The notes beneath the pieces were generated by a model. That model did not search any database. It had not been told where the DNA came from and worked only from the letters and a program-made list of their open reading frames with translations. The translations under genes and the position numbers were made by a program. A stretch of 64,000 nucleotides of DNA from positions 262,349-326,348 of the forward strand of contig NW_024468518.1 in assembly GCF_001632365.1 (NCBI RefSeq), written 5' to 3'. Positions 56,329 to 64,000 of the stretch are shown in pieces (positions within the stretch are counted from its first letter, which is position 1; the number at the start of each line of letters is the position of its first letter). Origin of the DNA: Laetiporus sulphureus 93-53 (taxonomy: Eukaryota > Basidiomycota > Agaricomycetes > Polyporales > Laetiporaceae).

Positions 56329-57494
56329 ATGTCTGAATCAAAGCCGCGTATTTTTACGCTCGCCTCTAGGGCCTCGGAGCTTGCTCGAATCCAAACGAAT
56401 ATCGTGCGGGATGCATTGGCGGCTCAAAATCCTTCGACCACATTCGAGACTTCTTTCATGTCCACTGGGGGCGACAAGAACCAATCGCAAGCACTGTACC
56501 TTCTTGGCGGCAAAGCTTTATGGACCAAGGAGTTAGAAGTAGCACTTCGAGAGCGCGAAGTCGACATGCTGGTACACAGCTTTAAGGACGTGCCGACCGA
56601 GCTTCCGGAGGGATGCGAGATTGCTGGGGTCATGGAAAGAGAGAACCCGGTGGATTGTTTGATTGTGCGGAAGGACAAGGAGTGGAAGAGCCTGGATGAT
56701 CTGCCGGATGGCAGTGTGGTGGGTACGAGCAGTGTGCGAAGGGTTGCACAATTGAAGCGTCGATATCCGAAGCTGGTCTTCAAGGACGTTGTGAGTCTTA
56801 TCCTCATCCAACATCTCTTCTGCTCATGCAGAACGCGTCTTATAATATTATTACTTATAGCGCGGCAACCTGTGCGTATGTCCACGCGCGATGTCTGCCC
56901 GTCTATCCTGACTGTGTCTTGCCCAGAAACACCCGCATGGCGAAACTCGACGCCCCCGACGGGCCGTACGCTGCTCTCATTTTAGCCAAGGCCGGCATGG
57001 TCCGCCTTGGCTGGGGCTCCCGCATCACGGCCGACCTCGGTCCTCCTACCCTCTACCACGCTGTTTCCCAGGGCGCGCTCGCCATCGAGATCCGCAAGGA
57101 CGACGCGGAGGCACGCGCTCTCTGTGCCGCGCTCACACATTGGCCGGCGGACTGGTCATGTCGTGCAGAACGTGCGTGTCTCCGCGTCCTCGAGGGCGGT
57201 TGCAGTGTGCCCGTGGGTGTGCATACTGCGCTGAAGGCGGACGCGGGCGGGAAGAGTGGCGTTTTGGCCATTACGGGTTGCGTCACGTCGTTGGACGGCG
57301 CGAAGCATGTGCAGCATACCATTGAGCGGAGGGTGGAGAGCTTGGAGGAAGCAGAGGCAGTTGGCAAGGAATTGGCTCGCGTTTTGATAGACACAGGCGC
57401 GAAGGAGATTCTGGATGAGATTAACAAGGATCGAGAGAGGAAAATCGCACAAAGTGCGGCGCAGGAAGGCATTGCTCAGGCAGCGAACGCGTAA
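56329..57494 (+). CDS. HEM3: porphobilinogen deaminase (hydroxymethylbilane synthase)
   Basis: Third enzyme of haem synthesis: joins four porphobilinogens into hydroxymethylbilane in the cytosol. Model: exons 56329-56790, 56861-56871 and 56927-57494, giving 346 residues. The 11-nt middle exon is needed to rebuild the conserved KDVRGNLNTRMAKLD segment; introns are 70 and 55 nt, GT-AG. Family signatures: FTLASRASELARIQ at the N-terminus, LLGGKALWTKELEVAL, VHSFKDVPTELPEG, GTSSVRR, and EGGCSVPVGV with the Cys that binds the dipyrromethane cofactor. Length and order fit fungal enzymes. The frame is open upstream to 56290 but has no ATG there; 56329 (MSESKPRIF) is the first. Confidence 0.95.
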
Positions 57495-57499
57495 TTTAT

Positions 57500-57950
57500 T
57501 CTGGGCATGAGTATGAAACTGGTGTAGGAACAGCGTTACAAGTGAATAGGTACTGCGAGATACACGTAATAATACCAGTATGAATCCTCTCCTGGTAGAA
57601 TGTTCCTTGCAGCTTACGCTGCACGGCCTCGAAAAAACTTGCACCGTCAGCTATTAGCATCGCAAGAAGGCTCGTTCTGCGTCCCCGCGAGCACCTGCAT
57701 ATCTCCTGCAAAGTATGAATGAGAAGCAAGTGACTCTAAGGCGGAGACGGCATCGATGACATTGTTGAAGAGATTTTCGCTCGGGCCACGACCTTTAAGC
57801 AGCATCCGATTTGTGACTGTTTGGCTCGGTGGCGGATCAACATTCGGGCGCTTCGCCGGGGCACGATCATAGCCATAACAGTGACTTTGGTTGTACCGAC
57901 TTGAGCGATTGTGGAGGTACCGACGCTTTGACCCATACTTTCATCTTCAA
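57500..57950 (+). other. intergenic between HEM3 and the E2 gene
   Basis: No gene supported. It probably holds the HEM3 terminator and the promoter of the downstream E2 gene. Open frames here on both strands lack family features. Confidence 0.5.
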
Positions 57951-57954
57951 CGCC

Positions 57955-58966
57955 ATGGCTGTATCTACTAGACGACTCCAGAAAGAGCTGAGGGAGATTG
58001 AGACGCAGGGAACCCCAGTCGGTGCGCTGCTATCCGCTTCCGATCTCCTGCCACCGCTTGCGGGTCGCTCACGCGCTGCGATCACAGGGATCAAGCTACT
58101 GAACGCGGATAACTTTCAGACGTGGTTACTCTCTCTTGAGGTCCTGGGCGACACAGTATACGTGGTATGTCAGTCGTCGTTTCCCATACACGGAGTGTGA
58201 GAGTCCGATGGTGTCGTCCGTCCTTAGGGCGAGATATTCGCGCTCAAGTTCCAATTCGACACTCAATACCCCATATCGTCCCCTGCTGTCACGTTCGTCG
58301 TGGATGACAAATATAAAGCACCTATACATCCGGTAGGCTGGTCTTCCTGTCATCCTTCACTTGGCGTGCTAATTGATCGTCGCTAGCATGTGTATTCCAA
58401 TGGCCATGTGAGTCCTCGATGAGTGTTCCTTGGCGACATCACTCGCCAGATACTGAGATCTCCAGTCTTACTCAATTGTCCACTTTAGATCTGCGCATCG
58501 ATACTGGGCAACGATTGGTCGCCCGTGCTGAGCGTGGTGTCAGTTTGTGTGACATTACAGAGCATGCTCGCGTCATGCAAGGTGATGTGCTTCCTCCACT
58601 ATGCAACTTAATCATGACTGAGACAGCAATACTTCTGCAGAAGAAGGAGAGGTGAGGGATTACGATGCCTGCCACATCGTCGCTTTGCGCTGAACAAGGT
58701 GCAGACCTCCAGGTAACGATCGCTATGTGAAGCACGCTCCTGACAATCCGAAGAAGGTTGGTGCTATATGTCTCCATGCAATCTCACTGCTGATCCTTCG
58801 ACCGTGTCGGTATTTAGACTCGCTGGGATTATCATGGTACGTGGCTCCCACGTTCATTTGTGATCTCGCTTCCTCACGAAGTTACCTGGTCAAACAGATG
58901 ACACGTACGTCTCATATCTTTTGAGTATGTTGTATTGAGCTAAGGCTTCACGACGACAGCGTATGA
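57955..58966 (+). CDS. ubiquitin-conjugating enzyme E2, UBE2W type
   Basis: E2 enzyme that would transfer ubiquitin, in the UBE2W family to protein N-termini. Ten exons rebuild a 152-residue protein: 57955-58021, 58088-58164, 58228-58332, 58387-58407, 58489-58581, 58641-58651, 58705-58756, 58818-58836, 58898-58904 and 58960-58966. All junctions are GT-AG and the total is 459 nt, in frame. Family features: MAVSTRRLQKELREIE start, WLLSLEVLGDTVYVGEIF, the HPHVYSNGHICASIL active-site region (catalytic Cys in HIC; HPH instead of the usual HPN, as in UBE2W), DWSPVLSV, KKERPPGND, and a C-terminal NPKKTRWDYHDDTV. Exons of 21, 11, 19, 7 and 7 nt make it invisible as an open frame. The length matches human UBE2W (151). 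Confidence 0.9.
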
Positions 58967-59421
58967 TCTCGGCGACCCGCGCCATCTTTTTTGCTTATCC
59001 GCTTCTGCTTTGTACAGTACTCCTCGAACATCATCCTCTGTCGCATTGCCTCGGGTCTAGAAGAACGTTATGCAGAATACATTGTCTTATGCTGTTGCTG
59101 CTGTCCATGTTACCGTGCTCGTTGTCTTTGTAATCGCACAGTATATACCGAAACGTTGCGCTACAACGTGTTACGGCCGCGCAAACCGCATTCGGACCCA
59201 GGAATTTGTAGAGCGGAGGTACATAACATTTGGTACAACTACACCTGTTACAACACGCCGCCCCTCGCAATGCTGCAAGCTTCTACTGTATATGAAATCA
59301 CAACATGGCTTTCGAATAGACAGACAACATGGATATCACGGCGACATCCCAGTATCCAACAGCAAACGCATAGCACCAAAACAAATATCCATGAGGCTCA
59401 CGGGAAGCCAATAACATCATG

Positions 59422-60982
59422 TTAGCGTCGCACAACGACTTCCTCCTGCTGATCAGCCTCGGAACAACCGGAACAACCGTCACCACATCCGCATTGGCCC
59501 TCAGGGCAGCCACAGCCTCCAGCACAGCCGCATCGCAAGGGCGGCAGCGATACAAGGCCGAAAGCCGCACTGCGCTCCTCCCGCTCTTTGAGAGCGCCAA
59601 CGAACAATGTCGGCGGGTACACGGTGATGTTCGTCGCATCCAAGCTCGTCTTGCGCCTGCTCGGCGGCCTAGGCAATGACGCCGCCCGGGCAAAGAATTC
59701 GTCGATGACTGTCGTCCGAGGCACTTCTCCGCTGCCCGAACCAGAGATACTTCGAGAAGTGGAAGAGGGGAGCTCGAATCCCCCTTCGTAATCGACGCAC
59801 GTCCCGCAAGCGTCATCGCAGTCGTCAAAGTCCTCCGAGGCGTGCTCCTCGCCGCGATGCTCCACGCAACCTGGACAGGCGCATTGCACGCCGCAGCAGC
59901 ATCCTGAGCCGGCGAGCGATGTTATCTCGCTGAGCGGCGGAATCGGCGGGAAAACAGGTAGTGTCGGGCGACCGAGCGACGGAGAAGCAGACGGGTCACC
60001 GCCCATATACAGAAGAGGAGGGAGCTCGGGGATGCAGTTGTGCGGTTTCGCCGGCGAAGTGGGCGTCTCAGGATTTGCCATAACCGATTTGAAGCGTTTG
60101 TGTTGAACCACTTCCAATTGAGGAGAAGAGCGCCCGGAAACAGAATCGAGCGGCTGCTTCCGGCGCCTCCGTGTTTTGTCCGATGCGGAAGGAGACACTT
60201 GCTGACTGATCGTCTCAGAGACTGCCTGACTGCAGCAGAAAGCCGCAGCTTCTGCGAGGGCTGCGAGGCCGTTTCCTTGTTGGATGGAAGTTTGTGGAGT
60301 GGATGTGGAGACGTTTTCGGCGGCCTGATCAGAGCTTTCGCATTGGCAGCCAAGAGTGTTCTTGCACGGGCAGATACCAATGGTCGTATCTGCTCAACGA
60401 GTTTTCCGAAACATTTTACCGCAAATGAGAGAAACTTACGAACCTTCAACTGTCATCTCGGAGCCCACAATATTTACGAAGTCTTGCCCATTCGTCAGCC
60501 CTCTGATGCCATGTGGTAGTGCAGGAGCAATGGGCTTGAATCTGCGGGCTAAATATCGCGGTAATGCATATCATGTCAGTTGCATTTACAGAACAACATT
60601 TTCAACACACGCACACTTCGACATGGGCTTCGTGGACGACTCTCCAACAATAGGATGAGACGTCGCGGTGCTACTGGACAGCGCCGAACAATTGCACTTG
60701 TTGTGCATCCGCTTCGTCTTGCGCAATTCTCGGCACTTCTCGCATTGCGAAACGGGACGGCCCTTCTTCTTGATTTCAAAGAGAGGTCTGTCCGCGTGTT
60801 GGCATGAGGAGGAACGGTGTCCTTTGATGCATGACTCGCTTGAACGTTGAGATCAATACAAACGATCACGGATTGAGGGGTAAAGTAGAGGCAGTACCAT
60901 GCATATTTCTGATCGTTTATGTAGACCTGGTTTGGGAAGAATGAATAAAGCACATTACGAGATTGATGAGCAAGCTCACCAT
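59422..60982 (-). CDS. copper-fist transcription factor (Mac1/Cuf1/Ace1 type)
   Basis: Nuclear copper-sensing regulator. Minus-strand exons 60980-60982, 60898-60926, 60617-60838, 60444-60541 and 59422-60389 give 439 residues. The first coding exon is only the ATG. The N-terminal copper-fist domain reads MVYINDQKYACESC, SSSCQHADRPLFEIKKKGRP, SQCEKC and HNKCNC: all zinc/copper ligands plus the KKGRP minor-groove motif. The C-terminal half has two Cys clusters, CCCGVQCACPGCVEH (close to the Mac1 CxCx4CxCx2Cx2H motif) and CGCAGGCGCPEGQCGC with a following CGDGCSGC; such clusters bind Cu(I) and switch activity. The fourth donor (GTTCGT) is the least certain junction. Plus-strand open frames over this locus are shadows. 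Confidence 0.9.
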
Positions 60983-62120
60983 GAGTGATCACTCAAGGTA
61001 GAGAACGTCTGGGTAGAGAGTGTCTGGATGAGAAGGCAAGCTGTCCTCGGACTGATGGTGGAACGCTCTAAGAATGCACAACCGATAGGGTTCCCGGGAC
61101 TGTCGCAGTCACACGGGGTCACGGAGGAACATCACGCGAATGAGGGAATTTTGCGTGACTCAGCGGAATTATGCAGGGCCGGCAAATGCCGCAACCGTAG
61201 AGAGCGGTTTCTGCGCGATCCCGGGCAACATTATGACCTGGCTGTGTGATGTATGTGTCATGCGAGCATAATGTACTGCCCGGAGACCTGCCTGAAGCAG
61301 TCACTGCTGTGGAACTGGAAAGACAAGTACCGGACTGGTCATTGCTCCTGGCAGCAACCAACTAGCGCCATACTGCTCTCCAGTCTCGGCTGGAGGCCGT
61401 GGTCATGCAGGCTCCCATAATTTCATTTAAAGCCTGGTTGCGGCTTTAATGCGCGACACACGATTGGAGAGTAGAAGATGGTCTATGTTTGGCTGAAGAG
61501 CATTGAGGACACGCTAAGAAGGGCATGAGGCAGAACGCACTGATGAGGTTGGACCCCGGGTTCAAGTTGATGAGTCTTAACGGCAAGACTCTGACGCTCG
61601 GGTGCCTTCTCCATGGACCATAGCAGTCAGCACGGACACTAGCACCACCCACAATCCCACAATCTGAGAAAGTTCCTCGCTGATGATGAGGGAATTATGC
61701 CAATGGTATGAAATCACTCGGCGAGCATATTTCGCTGAGCCGATGAAGTGATAGTTGGTATCGAATGGCTCGAAATGGCTTCATAAGGTGCAAAGGCAAC
61801 ATGGCGGCAAGCCTCAAAAGCATTCAGAGAGACATTAACCATGGACGAAGGACCATTAAGAGCGCAGAGACCGATATCGTGATGAGGAGTAGCACTCTCG
61901 CACGACTCGTCGCACAAATGCCTCACTGACTACCACACCTGCCAAAATTAGCGTGTGCACGAAGGCAAAGGTGGTCACGTGGTATATCTCAGCGCTCGTA
62001 AACCCAACGATTACTGCGCGCAGATTCCGAAACGTGAGGCAACTTCTCCCTTCAACTCACCCTTCAAAAACCTGACTTTACACCTGCATTTTTATTTGCA
62101 GTGCGAAATAGTGTGTCCAA
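60983..62120. other. divergent intergenic region between copper-fist and ABC genes
   Basis: About 1.1 kb between two divergently transcribed genes, so it should hold both promoters. I find no gene and no clear copper-response element. Short open frames on both strands have no recognisable features. Confidence 0.5.
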
Positions 62121-64000
62121 ATGAGACGACCGCGACGTCAAAATGTCACCAACCGCAAGGGAACTTTCAATCCCGAGGACACTAAACGCGTCAAGCATAT
62201 GCGCATTGGAGTATGGGACTATTACACTGAAAAGATACCAATACTTGGCTGGAACGTTCCTGGAACGTCTAGACTTGAGCACTACTTCGAGACGACCCAG
62301 AGTCTGCCGTACGTTTGGCAAATGATGAAGGATATCTCAGGCATCAGGAACTGCTGGACGCTTTTGATCGCTTACGTGGTCCTCGAACTCATCAATTCTA
62401 TGATACCCGCTGCATCGCTATGGTAAGCCGGCATAAGTTCTCATAACGATGCTCCTCAAATGTGTTGAGCATCTCCCATTAGGTTTTCCGGCCAGCTGCT
62501 CACGATCGTTCGTCTCAGACTGATCGCCCACATCGTTGTTGACACTGAGTCGTTGTTCTAGGTGCAAACAGCAGTCGACACTAGAACAGTCGACAAGGAT
62601 CTCCTTCTAAGAGTATCCCTCGGCAGAATGGGCTGTGCGATTGTTGGTCGTCTCCTCAGCTATGGTATAAAGCGCATATCCTATCCGCTCAGCGCTCGCT
62701 TGAAACAGCACTACTCCGTCCACCTATTCTACGCCCGAGCTCGGCTAGACCTGCCGACGTTCGAAGACCCTGCGGTTCAACGTCAGCTTGAAGAAGCTAG
62801 CACATCATCTCGTGGTGGTATTGCATGGGACACGTTCAGCATGGTATCCTCTGCTGTCACTAGCGCCGTGCTGATCGTATCTCAGGTATCTGTACTCGCA
62901 GGCATTTTGCGAACACAGCTAGATGGTCCACTTCTTGCATGTATCAGTTTGTCTCATACAGTCATGGATTGGCTGTTCAGCAACAAGTTCTCCGACATGA
63001 ATTCCGGAGGTAAGATATCGACTGTCACATGCACTGCTTCAGCCTGAAGGTTGAGATGCTGCTCAGTATGGGCAGCCACTACTAGAAACGAGGACTACAT
63101 CAGAATGCAAGGCATGAAGAGATTGGTCAGCAATCCGAAGCATCGTAAGGAGTTCGTTGCCGGAAACTTGGCGGGGTACTGTACTTCAGGTGACTGTACA
63201 TACCATTGAGCTCGCTTATTAACCGCTCATTTTATCGATCGTTCAGAATTTCAGGAAGCAGCTCAGCGCGTAGGTGACCGCGCCGGTGACTTCTGGGAGG
63301 TTATGCGTGAATACAAGTTTCGCGATAGGCTTACAGTGACGTCTCTGCTCAAGGAACCATGGAAGGAGCTACCACAGGTGTGTCAGACGCCGCAATCGAA
63401 GTTCCTTGGCAATTTGACGGGGATTTCCCCTCCCTTAGATCGTCTTCGCACTCCGCGCCGTCCAATATCCAGCGTCAATACCCGTGTCACTTGCGTCTCT
63501 CAATCTCATCCAGCAGACGACGCAACACTTTGGCTGGACCGTGTACCGATTTATCGAACAATTCGGATCAATCGCTGATCAGCTCGCAACCGTGCGGAAG
63601 CTGTACAACATCGTCAACATTCCTAATCGCGTCCCTGACGGCAATGTGCCATTTCCGGAAGATACACAAAAGGTCAAGGGAGGAATATCTGTCGAGTTCA
63701 AGTGAGCTCCCACCGCTGTCCGTTCGTATGTCTCAGCACATCTGAGCTTTGGCAGAAATGTCTCATTCCGCTATCCTGGCGCCGAGAATTATGCGGTTCG
63801 AGACCTGTCCTTCAGGCTATCTCCAGGACAACTCTGCGTGAGTGGACAAGAGATGGTTCTCATCCGGTGAGAAGCCGTACACTCATGTAGCACAAGGTCA
63901 TCGTTGGCGCGAACGGGTCAGGGAAAAGCACCATTCTCAAGCTACTTATACGCCTGTATGACGTAGAGGAAGGCGAAATCTTGATAGATGGGCGAGACAT
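62121..64000 (+). CDS. ABC exporter (membrane domain plus start of ATPase), cut by window end
   Basis: Membrane transporter powered by ATP. Exons 62121-62422, 62483-62507, 62562-63009, 63067-63189, 63247-63377, 63439-63701, 63756-63837 and 63897 onward; all junctions GT-AG and in phase. Membrane segments visible include [21 protein letters not shown] and a hydrophobic block in [20 protein letters not shown]. The nucleotide-binding domain begins [17 protein letters not shown] and has Walker [10 protein letters not shown] (63910-63935) followed by [16 protein letters not shown]-loop, signature and Walker B lie beyond the window. The order (membrane domain first, one ATPase seen) fits an ABCB/MsbA-like half or full exporter; the substrate cannot be told. 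Confidence 0.88.

Noticed and set aside
57736..57936. Minus-strand small ORF upstream of the E2 gene
   Set aside because: No recognisable features; overlaps the probable promoter of the E2 gene.
59419..60519. Plus-strand open frames of 67-159 codons
   Set aside because: They lie antisense to the Cys-rich copper-fist gene and share its GC-rich bias; no family features.

Overview
The window looks like a chromosome arm of a basidiomycete fungus, most likely an Agaricomycete. The right-hand genes carry many short introns (about 50-90 nt) and several microexons. One of them is a fungal copper-fist transcription factor. The repeats are chromodomain Ty3/gypsy retrotransposons (chromoviruses). These assignments come from reading the sequence; no database search was run.

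Bases 1 to about 53.2 kb are a retrotransposon graveyard built as nested insertions. The outermost unit I can recognise is old element E (minus strand, about 39.7-53.2 kb). Old element C2 (minus strand, 5' LTR at 39013-39669, truncated at its other end near 4.2 kb) lies inside the 3' part of E. C2 was in turn hit by two related elements, A and B, which now form an LTR-body-LTR-body-LTR tandem (5587-26607); by a solo LTR F (27538-37069), itself split by the well-preserved element C (28337-36864, target duplication CAGTG); and by another solo LTR (37277-37948, duplication CATAC). B is split by a non-autonomous element G (11901-15931, duplication TCATT), and E by a second non-autonomous element D (42763-47059, duplication ATAGC, with a 355-nt assembly gap in its right LTR).

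Elements A/B and C share an unusual plan: LTR, a self-complementary primer site, accessory ORF-alpha (about 250-260 codons, no AUG), accessory ORF-beta (98 to about 177 codons), gag, pol (protease, RT, RNase H, integrase, chromodomain) and a C-terminal dUTPase. In every element whose primer site can be read, the 10-12 nt just inside the 5' LTR are complementary to the predicted 5' end of that element's own transcript. This points to self-primed reverse transcription of the Tf1 type. The copies are decayed mainly by transitions and by stop codons that are mostly TGA.

Bases 1 to 4.2 kb hold a decayed, once-spliced coding sequence that I do not recognise, plus uninformative DNA. From 53.2 to 54.9 kb is low-complexity intergenic sequence.

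The last 9 kb is ordinary, compact and intron-rich: NFU1 (Fe-S cluster scaffold), HEM3 (porphobilinogen deaminase), a UBE2W-type ubiquitin-conjugating enzyme, a copper-fist regulator (opposite strand), and the 5' part of an ABC exporter that runs off the window. Fe-S assembly, haem synthesis and copper sensing being neighbours is suggestive of a metal-homeostasis neighbourhood, but it may be chance.
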